64,000 nt of DNA from Methylobacterium amylolyticum (GTDB taxonomy: Bacteria > Pseudomonadota > Alphaproteobacteria > Rhizobiales > Beijerinckiaceae): positions 1 to 64,000 of the forward strand of contig NZ_JAUYZI010000011.1 of assembly GCF_030700245.1 (NCBI RefSeq). Direction: 5' to 3'. A model generated the notes under the pieces. The model saw nothing but the letters and a program-made list of their open reading frames with translations, did not search any database and was not told the DNA's origin. Made by a program: the position numbers and the translations under genes. Positions 15,910 to 23,699 of the stretch are shown here, piece by piece. Position 1 is the first letter of the stretch; each line of letters begins with the position of its first letter.

Positions 15910-16493
15910 ACGCGGGCGGCGCCCTCGACCGCCGCGCGGTCGTGGCGCGGCTCCTGGCCGACCGCGCGGACCTGCTCGTCGTCACCGGCCTCGGCTCGCC
16001 CTCCTACGACGTGATGGCGGCGGGCGACCACGACGGCAATTACTACCTCTGGGCGGCGATGGGCTCGGCGGCGACCGTCGGCCTCGGGCTCGCCAAGGCG
16101 CAGCCCGGGCGGCCGGTGCTGGTGGTGACCGGCGACGGCGAGATGCTGATGGGGCTCGGCGCCCTGGCGACGCTCGCCGTGCAGAATCCGCCGAACCTGA
16201 GCATCGCGGTGCTCGACAACGGCCATTACGGCGAGACCGGCATGCAGCTCAGCCACGCCGGGCGGGGCCTCGCCCTGGACCGGGTCGCGGCCGCCTGCGG
16301 TTTCGGCTGGACCGCGGCGATCGACGACATGGCGGGCGTGGACGCGCTGCGCGCGCGGGTCGCGGCCCGGGCGGGCCTGTCGTTCGCGCGGATCGGGGTC
16401 CGGGCCGAGAACCCGCCCCGGGTGCTGCCGCCCCGCGACGGCGTCCACGTCAAGAACCGGTTCCGCGCCGCCCTCGGCTTCCAGCCGATCTGA
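15897..16493 (+). CDS. ThDP-dependent 2-oxoacid decarboxylase, beta subunit (ComE-like)
   Basis: The protein has 198 residues and forms the cofactor diphosphate-binding half. The Mg-ThDP motif begins with GDGEMLMGLG and ends about 28 residues later in LDNGHYGETGMQ. The pairing with the preceding gene and the sizes match the ComD/ComE subunits of sulfopyruvate decarboxylase. The real substrate cannot be fixed by sequence. The start ATG 15897 is inside the alpha gene, in another frame, which ensures coupled synthesis. Confidence 0.83.
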   Translation: MGEVNAGGALDRRAVVARLLADRADLLVVTGLGSPSYDVMAAGDHDGNYYLWAAMGSAATVGLGLAKAQPGRPVLVVTGDGEMLMGLGALATLAVQNPPNLSIAVLDNGHYGETGMQLSHAGRGLALDRVAAACGFGWTAAIDDMAGVDALRARVAARAGLSFARIGVRAENPPRVLPPRDGVHVKNRFRAALGFQPI

Positions 16494-16656
16494 CGACGCA
16501 GACAGCGTCGGCGCGGTCCGGATCAGCGCAGCCGGACGGTCCGTGTCACGGGGCCGTCCGGCCTCTACATCGTGCCGAGACCGGGCAGGGCAGGGCGGAT
16601 CGGGCGAGCGCCGGGATGGCGGCCCCGCGCCAGACGCGATCCGACGGAGTGAGGAC

Positions 16657-17820
16657 ATGCAGACGATCGACCACGGCAGCCACGGCGACATCCGCGACGC
16701 GGTGCGCGCCCTCTGCGCGGACTTCCCGGCCGAGTATCACCGCAAGGTCGACGAGGCGCGCGGCTACCCGGAGGCGTTCGTCGACGCGCTGACCAAGGCC
16801 GGCTGGATGGCCGCCCTGATCCCGGAAGCCTACGGCGGTTCCGGCCTCGGCCTGACCGAAGCCTCCGTCATCATGGAGGAGATCAACCGCTCGGGGGGCA
16901 ATTCCGGCGCCTGCCACGGGCAGATGTACAACATGAACACGCTGGTCCGGCACGGCTCCGAGGAGCAGCGGCGGAAGTACCTGCCCCGGATCGCCGCGGG
17001 CGAATTGCGCCTGCAATCGATGGGCGTGACCGAGCCGACCGCGGGCACCGACACCACCCGGATCAAGACCACGGCGGTGCGCAAGGGCGACCGCTACGTC
17101 GTCAACGGCCAGAAGGTCTGGATCTCGCGCATCCAGCACTCGGACCTGATGATCCTGCTGGCCCGCACCACGCCTCTGGAGCAGGTGACGAAGAAATCGG
17201 AGGGCCTGTCGATCTTCCTCGTCGACCTGCACGAGGCGCAGAAGGCGGGCATGACCGTCCGGCCGATCCTCAACATGGTTAACCACGAGACCAACGAGCT
17301 GTTCTTCGACGCGCTGGAGATCCCGGCCGAGAACCTGATCGGCGAGGAGGGCCAGGGGTTCAAGTACATCCTCACCGGGTTGAACGCCGAGCGGGCCCTG
17401 ATCGCGGCCGAGTGCATCGGCGACGGCTACTGGTTCATCGACAAGGTCACGGCCTACACCAAGGAGCGGACCGTGTTCGGCCGGCCGATCGGCCAGAACC
17501 AGGGGGTGCAGTTCCCGATCGCCGAGAGCTTCATCGAGGTCGAGGCGGCCAACCTGATGCGTTATGAGGCCTGCCGCCTCTACGACGCCGGGCAGCCCTG
17601 CGGGGCGCAGGCCAACATGGCCAAGTACCTCGCGGCCAAGGCGAGCTGGGAGGCGGCCAACGCCTGCATCCAGTTCCACGGCGGCTTCGGCTTCGCGGCC
17701 GAGTACGACGTGGAGCGCAAGTTCCGCGAGACGCGCCTGTATCAGGTCGCGCCGATCTCCACGAACCTGATCCTGTCCTACGTCGCCGAGCACATCCTCG
17801 GCCTGCCGCGCTCGTTCTGA
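16657..17820 (+). CDS. Acyl-CoA dehydrogenase family protein
   Basis: The 387-residue flavoprotein has the full acyl-CoA dehydrogenase fold: LQSMGVTEPTAGTDTT (FAD-binding loop, 120-134), the beta domain with KVWISRIQHSD, and QFHGGFGFAAEYDVERKFRE near the C-terminus. The position that holds the catalytic Glu of medium-chain enzymes (YEGTS) reads VAPIS here. Instead, LNAER places E245 where isovaleryl- and long-chain enzymes keep theirs. GGAGTGAGG precedes the ATG. It may act on a CoA ester made from the acids handled by the neighbouring genes. Confidence 0.9.
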   Translation: MQTIDHGSHGDIRDAVRALCADFPAEYHRKVDEARGYPEAFVDALTKAGWMAALIPEAYGGSGLGLTEASVIMEEINRSGGNSGACHGQMYNMNTLVRHGSEEQRRKYLPRIAAGELRLQSMGVTEPTAGTDTTRIKTTAVRKGDRYVVNGQKVWISRIQHSDLMILLARTTPLEQVTKKSEGLSIFLVDLHEAQKAGMTVRPILNMVNHETNELFFDALEIPAENLIGEEGQGFKYILTGLNAERALIAAECIGDGYWFIDKVTAYTKERTVFGRPIGQNQGVQFPIAESFIEVEAANLMRYEACRLYDAGQPCGAQANMAKYLAAKASWEAANACIQFHGGFGFAAEYDVERKFRETRLYQVAPISTNLILSYVAEHILGLPRSF

Positions 17821-17837
17821 GCGCTTCCCTGCCGACC

Positions 17838-17862
17838 GGTGGAGGCCGCCGGCCTCCCACCC
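17838..17862. terminator. Hairpin between convergent genes
   Basis: GGTGG-AGGCCG pairs with CGGCCT-CCCACC, with one bulge, making an 11-bp GC-rich stem. There is no T-run, so it may be a bidirectional or Rho-assisted end for the dehydrogenase and MFS transcripts. Confidence 0.4.
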
Positions 17863-17884
17863 CGATCCCGCCGATCCTCGGGCG

Positions 17885-19177
17885 CTACGCCGTGGGTGAG
17901 CGCTCAGGGACCGCGCCCCTCTCGAGGGCCGGCAGGGGCGCGATCTCGCCGACGATGAACAGGTAGGCCCCCGCTCCGACCACGCAGAACGCCCCGGCCA
18001 CGATCAGCGGCACGACGAAGGACCCGCTGGTGATCGTCAGCATGACCCCGGTGAAGGAGGTTGTGACGATGCCGGCGAGGTTCGAGGCGAAGTTCTGGAT
18101 GCCGCCGATCGAGGCGACGTGCGCCGGCGTCGGGGCCACGTCCGCGGGCAGCGTCCAGATGTTGGCGGCGGCGAAGGCGAGGCTGCCGTAGGCGATCGCG
18201 AAGCAGGCCAGCGCCCCGTAGACGTTCGGCGCGAACGCGGCGCCGGTGATGATCGAGGAGGTGAGCATGCCGCCGACGAGGCAGGTCTTGCGCGCCCGCG
18301 TCAGGCTCCAGCCGCGGCGGTAGAGGGCGTCCGAGACGATGCCGCCGAGCCAGCCGGCGGGGATCGCGAACAGGGCGGGCAGCAGGCCGAGCGTCCCGAG
18401 CTGCGACAGCGAGAAGCCGCGCGCCTCGACGAGGTAGCTGGGGAACCACGTGATGAAGAAGTAGATCGTGAAGTTGAGGCAGAAGAAGCCGATCATCATC
18501 CCCCAGATCGTCCGGTAGCGGAACAGGGACGCCCACGGCACCTTCGCTCCGTCCGCTCCCTTGCCCTGCCGCTCGGCCCGGAGCGCCGCGAGCTGCTCCG
18601 GCGTCACCGCCGGGTGGTTCTCCGGCTCACGGTACAGGGTGAACCAGACGACGACCCAGGCGACGCCGAGAAGCCCGGTCACCACGAACGACGTCTCCCA
18701 GTTGAACGTGCCGATCAGCCACGCCACGATCGGCAGGGACAGGGCCGAGCCGATCCGCGAACCGCTGTCGAAGATGGAGGCGGCGAGCGCCCGCTCGGTG
18801 CGCGGGAACCAGTTGGCGGAAACCTTGGCCATCGACGGATAGGCGCCGGCCTCGCCGATACCGAGCAGCAGCCGGCAGCCCAGCAGGGTCTCGACGCTGC
18901 GCGCGACCGAGGTCAGCGCGGTGAACACCGACCACCACACCACCGCGACCGCCAGCGCGATCCGCGCGCCGACCCGGTCGGCGAACCAGCCGGCGGGCAG
19001 TTGCATGACCGCGTAAGTCCAGAAGAAGCCGCCGAGGATGACGCCCATCGTGGCGGCATCGATGCCGAGGTCGTGCTGCATCGACGGCGCGGCGACCGCG
19101 AGGTTGGCCCGATCGATGTAGTTGATCGTGTTGGCCAGGCAGCACAACAATATCATCGTCCAGCGTGCCTTGGGCAT
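17885..19177 (-). CDS. MFS transporter, anion:cation symporter family (sugar acid type)
   Basis: The protein has 430 residues and 12 helices. NTINYIDRANLAVAAPSMQ in helix 1 is the signature of the ACS family, with RLLLGIGEAGAYPSMAKVSANWFPR in helices 4-5; members carry glucarate, galactarate, hexuronates and other organic anions with protons. GAGGAG lies 5 bases before the ATG. It follows two sugar-acid-type dehydrogenases on the same strand, so it is the likely carrier for that pathway. Confidence 0.88.
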   Translation of the reverse strand: MPKARWTMILLCCLANTINYIDRANLAVAAPSMQHDLGIDAATMGVILGGFFWTYAVMQLPAGWFADRVGARIALAVAVVWWSVFTALTSVARSVETLLGCRLLLGIGEAGAYPSMAKVSANWFPRTERALAASIFDSGSRIGSALSLPIVAWLIGTFNWETSFVVTGLLGVAWVVVWFTLYREPENHPAVTPEQLAALRAERQGKGADGAKVPWASLFRYRTIWGMMIGFFCLNFTIYFFITWFPSYLVEARGFSLSQLGTLGLLPALFAIPAGWLGGIVSDALYRRGWSLTRARKTCLVGGMLTSSIITGAAFAPNVYGALACFAIAYGSLAFAAANIWTLPADVAPTPAHVASIGGIQNFASNLAGIVTTSFTGVMLTITSGSFVVPLIVAGAFCVVGAGAYLFIVGEIAPLPALERGAVPERSPTA

Positions 19178-19277
19178 CGCGCTCCTCCTTTCGGGTCCGC
19201 GACGGGACCGGTCGGGCCACTCTGACGGCGGCTCGTCTGCTTGCGTCGGGCGCCCGGGGGCGGCGCCCCGCTCGGGC

Positions 19278-20288
19278 TCAGACTTCGAGGATGGCCTTGA
19301 TCACCCCGGCCTCCGGCGCTCGCCACGCCTCGAACAGGCCGGGCGCGTCGGCGAGCGCGCCGCGATGCGTGGCGAGCGCGCCGGTCGGGACCCGTCCCGC
19401 CCGCATCTGCCGCACGACCTCCGCGAAATCCTCGGGCAGCGCGTTGCGGCTGGCCAGCAGCGTCGCCTCGCGCTTGTGGAATTCCGGATCGGAGAAGGTG
19501 ATGTCGTCGCGCACCACGCTCAGCAGCACGTAGCGGCCGCCGTGGGCGAGGAAGGCGAATCCGCGCCGCATGGCCGACGCGTTGCCGGTAGCGTCGATCA
19601 CCACGTCGAACCCGTCGCCCGCGGTGATCTCGGTGAGGCGCGCCGCGTCGCCGTCCCCGGCCATCACCGTGCGATGCGCGTCGAGCTGTGCGCGGCTGAA
19701 GGCGAGCCGGTCGGCGCGGGTGTCCATCACCGTCACGTCGGCGCCGCGGGCGCGGGCGAAGACGGTCGCGGCCATGCCGATCGGCCCCGCGCCCACCACC
19801 AGAACCCGGTCTTGCGCGCCCACGCCGCCGCGCCGGACGCCGTGGGCGCCGATCGCCAGGAACTCGATCATCGCCGCCTCGTCGAGGGAGGCGCCCTCCA
19901 CCGCCACGACGTTGCGCTCCGGCACGCAGAGATATTCCGCCATGCCGCCGTCGCAGTGGACGCCGAGCACGCGGATGGACTGGCAGGCGTTGGTGAGGCC
20001 CTTGCCGCAGGCGGCGCAGCGGCCGCAGGCGAGGTAGGGCACGACGTAGACCGGCTGCCCCGGCGCGAGCGCGCTGCCCTCGGGTGCGGCCTCGACCGTC
20101 CCGGACAGCTCGTGCCCCATGACGCGGGGGTATTCGAGGAACGGGTGCTTGCCGGCGAAGATGTGGAAATCCGTGCCGCAGACGCCGACGCGCCGGATCC
20201 GCACCAGCACCTCGCCGGCCGCCGGTTCGGGCCGCGGACGCTCGACCACCGCGAGCCGTCCGGGCTCCTCGCAGATCACCGCCTTCAT
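19278..20288 (-). CDS. Zinc-dependent sugar (alditol/aldonate) dehydrogenase
   Basis: The protein has 336 residues of the medium-chain dehydrogenase fold. CGTDFHIFAGKHP and GHELSG hold the catalytic zinc ligands, CGRCAACGKGLTNAC is the four-Cys structural zinc loop, and VVGAGPIGMAATVFARARG binds NAD. It is close to L-idonate/L-galactonate 5-dehydrogenase types. It is preceded by GGAGGAG and sits between the mannitol-type dehydrogenase and the ACS carrier. Confidence 0.87.
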   Translation of the reverse strand: MKAVICEEPGRLAVVERPRPEPAAGEVLVRIRRVGVCGTDFHIFAGKHPFLEYPRVMGHELSGTVEAAPEGSALAPGQPVYVVPYLACGRCAACGKGLTNACQSIRVLGVHCDGGMAEYLCVPERNVVAVEGASLDEAAMIEFLAIGAHGVRRGGVGAQDRVLVVGAGPIGMAATVFARARGADVTVMDTRADRLAFSRAQLDAHRTVMAGDGDAARLTEITAGDGFDVVIDATGNASAMRRGFAFLAHGGRYVLLSVVRDDITFSDPEFHKREATLLASRNALPEDFAEVVRQMRAGRVPTGALATHRGALADAPGLFEAWRAPEAGVIKAILEV

Positions 20289-20332
20289 GGATGGCTCCTC
20301 CCTCGGATCGTCCTTCTCCCGCGCCTCTCGGA

Positions 20333-21451
20333 TCACGCAGCCCGCGCGATCGCGGCCGTCAGCGCGGGCGTGTCGGGCTCCGCGCCGGAACCCTGCCCGA
20401 CCCAGTCCCGGAAGGCGCTGAGGCGGCGGGCGACCTTGGTCGCGTGGCTCCCGGCGATGTCGGCGAGGCGGTGGTCGAGGAACGGGTTGCGGAACCGCTC
20501 CAGCGTCGTCGCCACGTAGGCTTCCGCCTCCGGCCCCATCCCGCGCAGGCGGAAGCCCGGCAGCACCTCGTCGCGGTAGACGCCCTCCAGCCAGCCGCGC
20601 ACGCCGTCGTCGTCGAGCAGCGCGCGCACGGTCGCGTCCGGGGCGCGGCCCTCCCGCATCCACCGGTCGGCGAGCAGCGTGTGGCCGAGGTTGAGGATGT
20701 GCAGCTTCAGCCGCTCGAACGGTTCGAGGTCGTCGGCGAGGACGATGCAGGGATGGGTGCAGGGGAGCACGAGACCGGGCCGGCGGGCGATGGCCCAGAG
20801 CGCGTAGGGCTCGGCCACCGCGCCGACGGGCTCCAGCGGCTCGGAGACGATCCGGTCGACCAGCGTGTCGGCCCACACCACATCCCCGCGCAGCCAATCC
20901 CGGAATCCGGTGGGCGCGCCGGCCGCCTCGGCGAGCCGCAGCACGATGCCCTGCAGCACCTGCCCGTTCCGGCTCACGAGCTCGCAGGGCAGGATCGTGG
21001 GCGCCCGCGCGCCCGCCTGCCAGCGGTGGTGGAGGAGCGCCGCCAGCTTGCCGGGGAACGAGTCCGGCACGGCGCCCGCCGCGGCGAGGTCGAGGCGCTC
21101 CGCTCCGGTCTCGTATCCGCTGTCGCCGGTATTCGAGACGACGTAGTCGGCCTCGTCGAAGTGCCGCCGCACGACGCCCCAGTCGGCGGCGGCCGAGAGA
21201 CCCCGGTCGATGCTGGTGACGGTCACCCGCCGCTCGACCGGCGCGCCGTCCTCCAGGCCGCGGATGATCACGGGGTAGCCGGCGGGATTGCCGAAGGCGG
21301 CGACGCGGCCGGCCCGCGCGGCGGAGCCCGAGACCTGCACCACGCTGATCGGCCCGACCCTCTGGCCGGCTTCCCGCGCCTCGTGGACGAACAGGTCGAC
21401 ATGCGCCTGAAGGAAGCGGCTCGTGCCGAACTGGAGGATGCGGCCGGTCAC
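20333..21451 (-). CDS. Mannitol dehydrogenase family: tagaturonate/fructuronate-reductase-like
   Basis: The protein has 372 residues. The N-terminal ILQFGTSRFLQAHVDLFV is the NAD-binding start of the polyol/uronate dehydrogenase family, and the C-terminal half has LKLHILNLGHTLLADRW, which contains the catalytic Lys/Asn helix of mannitol dehydrogenases. It is shorter than UxaB or UxuB (about 480), so it belongs to the compact branch with uncertain substrate. GTG 21451 overlaps the end of a 14-codon leader frame that carries the strong ribosome site. Confidence 0.8.
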   Translation of the reverse strand: MTGRILQFGTSRFLQAHVDLFVHEAREAGQRVGPISVVQVSGSAARAGRVAAFGNPAGYPVIIRGLEDGAPVERRVTVTSIDRGLSAAADWGVVRRHFDEADYVVSNTGDSGYETGAERLDLAAAGAVPDSFPGKLAALLHHRWQAGARAPTILPCELVSRNGQVLQGIVLRLAEAAGAPTGFRDWLRGDVVWADTLVDRIVSEPLEPVGAVAEPYALWAIARRPGLVLPCTHPCIVLADDLEPFERLKLHILNLGHTLLADRWMREGRAPDATVRALLDDDGVRGWLEGVYRDEVLPGFRLRGMGPEAEAYVATTLERFRNPFLDHRLADIAGSHATKVARRLSAFRDWVGQGSGAEPDTPALTAAIARAA

Positions 21452-21492
21452 CGGGCCGGCCTCGCGGCGTCGGAGTGGGCAGGATGCGGCAT
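21448..21492 (-). CDS. Short leader frame coupled to the dehydrogenase
   Basis: ATG 21492 has a strong GGAGGT site 5 bases upstream and opens MPHPAHSDAARPAR, whose TGA overlaps the GTG start of the dehydrogenase (GTGA). The dehydrogenase has no good site of its own. Either this is a true leader that drives translation by coupling, or a one-base frameshift separates the real N-terminus from the rest. Confidence 0.4.
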   Translation of the reverse strand: MPHPAHSDAARPAR

Positions 21493-21524
21493 GGGGACCT
21501 CCGGTTTACGCGCCCAGGCTGATC

Positions 21525-21536
21525 TTTATGCACAAA
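21525..21536. promoter_or_regulatory. Palindromic operator candidate for the GntR regulator
   Basis: TTTATGCACAAA is symmetrical at 10 of 12 positions around TGCA. It lies 33 bases before the leader start of the dehydrogenase gene and about 105 bases before the divergent GntR gene. The surrounding TTTATGCACAAAAAAC is one of the few AT-rich patches in this area. Confidence 0.4.
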
Positions 21537-21640
21537 AAACCCAGCCGAATGGGGTGTCAAATGTCTTCTCGGTAAGGTTTGCGCGACCGGCATGCGCGGG
21601 GTTCTGGTATGAGGCCGCGTCCCGGGAGCACGGCCCGAGC

Positions 21641-22576
21641 ATGCGCGCGAACACGGTCTACAAGCGGGCCTACAACCAGTGCCTGGACATCCTGGCGGGC
21701 CGCCCCCTGGGCGCGTGGCCGGTCTCCGAAGCGCGGCTCGCCGGCCTCCTGGCCGTCAGCCGGACGACCGTGCGCGCCATCCTGGCGTCGCTGGACGAGC
21801 GGGAGATCCTGCGCGGCGCGGGCGGCGCCCGCGCACTGCACCGTCTCCCCGACCCGCGGGACTACTTCCCGGACCGCCAGACCGAGACGGTCGCGCAAGC
21901 GGTCGCCCGCCGGTTCATGCAGTGGGTGCTGGAGGGCGATTGCCGCCCGGGACAGACGATCAGCGCCCTCGATCTCGCGCGCCGGTTCGGCACGTCGACG
22001 ACAGCCGTGCGGGAATACCTCACGCATTTCGCACGGTTCGGCCTGATCGAGCGGCGCCAGAACAGCGGCTGGATCTTCGTGGGCGTGACGCGGGACTTCG
22101 CGACCGAGATCTACGAGGTCCGCGAGATGTTCGAGCTGCGCTCGGCCCGGGCCTTCATCGCGCTGCCCGGTGACGACCCGGCCTGGGCAGACCTCGACGC
22201 GATCGAGCGGGAGCACCACCGTCTGCTGCGCGACCCGGACGGCCGCGACACCGACTTCGCCCGGCTGGACGAGCGGCTGCACCGTCTCGTCTACGACGCC
22301 GCGCGCAACCGCTTCATGCGCGAGTTCTACGACCTGATCGCGTTCGTGTTCCACTACCATTACCAGTGGAACAAGGCCGACGAGCGCGAGCGCAACCGCG
22401 TCGCGCTCGAAGAACACCTCGTCTACATCGCCGCGCTGCGATCACGGGACGCGCGCGCCGTGGACGCCGCCTGCCGGGCGCACCTGCGGACCGTGCGCGC
22501 GACCCTGCTGCGCTCCATCGGCCCCGAGCCGGCACGGGCCGGGGTTCTCAGCCGCCCAGCGTCAGGACCGGCTTGA
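21641..22576 (+). CDS. GntR-family regulator with two winged helices and FCD domain
   Basis: The protein has 311 residues. Residues about 27-60 (VSEARLAGLLAVSRTTVRAIL) are one winged-helix reader. Residues about 85-150 (ISALDLARRFGTSTTAVREYL) form a second. The rest is an FCD ligand domain with His residues (HRLVYDAARN, FHYHYQW, EEHLVYIAAL) fitting a metal-carboxylate site. Ordinary FadR-type GntR proteins have only one DNA-binding unit in about 230 residues. It lies inside the acid-sugar locus and is likely to sense a pathway acid. Its 3' end overlaps the convergent dehydrogenase by 29 bases. Confidence 0.85.
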   Translation: MRANTVYKRAYNQCLDILAGRPLGAWPVSEARLAGLLAVSRTTVRAILASLDEREILRGAGGARALHRLPDPRDYFPDRQTETVAQAVARRFMQWVLEGDCRPGQTISALDLARRFGTSTTAVREYLTHFARFGLIERRQNSGWIFVGVTRDFATEIYEVREMFELRSARAFIALPGDDPAWADLDAIEREHHRLLRDPDGRDTDFARLDERLHRLVYDAARNRFMREFYDLIAFVFHYHYQWNKADERERNRVALEEHLVYIAALRSRDARAVDAACRAHLRTVRATLLRSIGPEPARAGVLSRPASGPA

Positions 22577-23663
22577 TCTCCTGGAGGTCGCGCATCCGCG
22601 CCAGCGCGACGTTCGCCTCGTCGAGGCGGTAGCGGTTGGTGATCATCCGCCCGAACGGGATGGCGGAGCCGTGCCGGCTGAGGAAGTCGAGGGCCTTCCA
22701 GTAGGCTTTCGCCTGCCCCGAGAAGGAGCCGAGGATCCTCAGGTTCTTGGAGACGATCAGCGCCGGCTTGATCGTCGTGGTGCCCTGGCCGAGCTGGCCG
22801 ACGACGAGGTAGCGCCCGCCGCGGCGGGCGAGGTCGATCCCCTCGGCGAAGGCCCCCGGGTGGCCGGTGAACTCCATGACGATGTCGGCCCCGCGCCCGT
22901 CGGTCAGGGCGCGCACCCGCTCCAGCCGCTCCGCGTGGGTGGTGCGCTCCAGCGACAGGGCCTCGTCCGCCCCGAATTCGCCGGCGAGCGCGAGGCGGGC
23001 GTCGGGCGCGCCGATCGCCACCACCCGGCGGGCGCCCGCGACCTTCGCCACCGCCGTGGCGAGCAGCCCGAGGGGGCCGACGCCCTGGATCACCACCGTA
23101 TCGGTGGTGCCGACGCCCTCCAGCACGTCGAAGGCGTTCATCACCGAGCGGAAGGCGCAGCTCGCCATGCTGGCGAGCTCGTTCGGCACGTCGTCGGGCA
23201 CCCGGACGCGCCCGGATTCGGGCACCACGTAGCCGTACTCGGAGAAGCCGCCCATCAGGTGCGGGAACACCTCCATGCAGGTGTACATGTACATGCGGCT
23301 GTGCTGGCACAGGGTCGGCTCGCGGGCGACCGTGCAGAAGTAGCAGCGCCCGCAAGACGTGTGGGTCCAGGTGACCCGGTCGCCGACGCGCAGGTCCTGG
23401 CCGACAGAGTCCCGGTCCGCCCCCGGGCCCATGGCGACGATCCGGCCGACCATCTCGTGCCCGAGGATGACCGGCAGGTCGACCTTCAGCGACAGCGAAC
23501 CCTGCCAGAGGTGGACGTCGGTGCCGCAGATCGAGCAGGTCTCGATCTTGGTCAGGAGCGCGCCGGGCTCCAGTTCGCGCGGGATCGGCACCTCCTCGAT
23601 GCAGACCGGCGCCTTGAACTGCCGCAGCACCGCGGCGCGGCTGAACTCGGGAATGCCCTTCAT
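22548..23663 (-). CDS. Zinc-binding alcohol/sugar dehydrogenase
   Basis: The protein has 371 residues of the medium-chain dehydrogenase family. CSICGTDVHLWQG and GHEMVGRIV are the catalytic zinc region. The structural zinc loop is CGRCYFCTVAREPTLC. VIQGVGPLGLLATAVAKVAG binds NAD(P). A MYMYTCMEVFPHLMGGFSEYG insertion near 125-145 marks a branch distinct from the other zinc enzyme in this locus. It closes the leftward operon that starts with the SDR gene at 29016 and could oxidise a substrate before phosphorylation. Confidence 0.87.
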   Translation of the reverse strand: MKGIPEFSRAAVLRQFKAPVCIEEVPIPRELEPGALLTKIETCSICGTDVHLWQGSLSLKVDLPVILGHEMVGRIVAMGPGADRDSVGQDLRVGDRVTWTHTSCGRCYFCTVAREPTLCQHSRMYMYTCMEVFPHLMGGFSEYGYVVPESGRVRVPDDVPNELASMASCAFRSVMNAFDVLEGVGTTDTVVIQGVGPLGLLATAVAKVAGARRVVAIGAPDARLALAGEFGADEALSLERTTHAERLERVRALTDGRGADIVMEFTGHPGAFAEGIDLARRGGRYLVVGQLGQGTTTIKPALIVSKNLRILGSFSGQAKAYWKALDFLSRHGSAIPFGRMITNRYRLDEANVALARMRDLQEIKPVLTLGG

Positions 23664-23699
23664 CGCGCTGCCTCCCTCCCTCGCCCGACGCGGCCCGAC

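Noticed and set aside
19278..21593. One long frame of 771 codons covering a dehydrogenase and the region before it
   Set aside because: The real zinc dehydrogenase starts at ATG 20288 with a strong ribosome site. The upstream part is out of frame with the mannitol-type dehydrogenase it overlaps.
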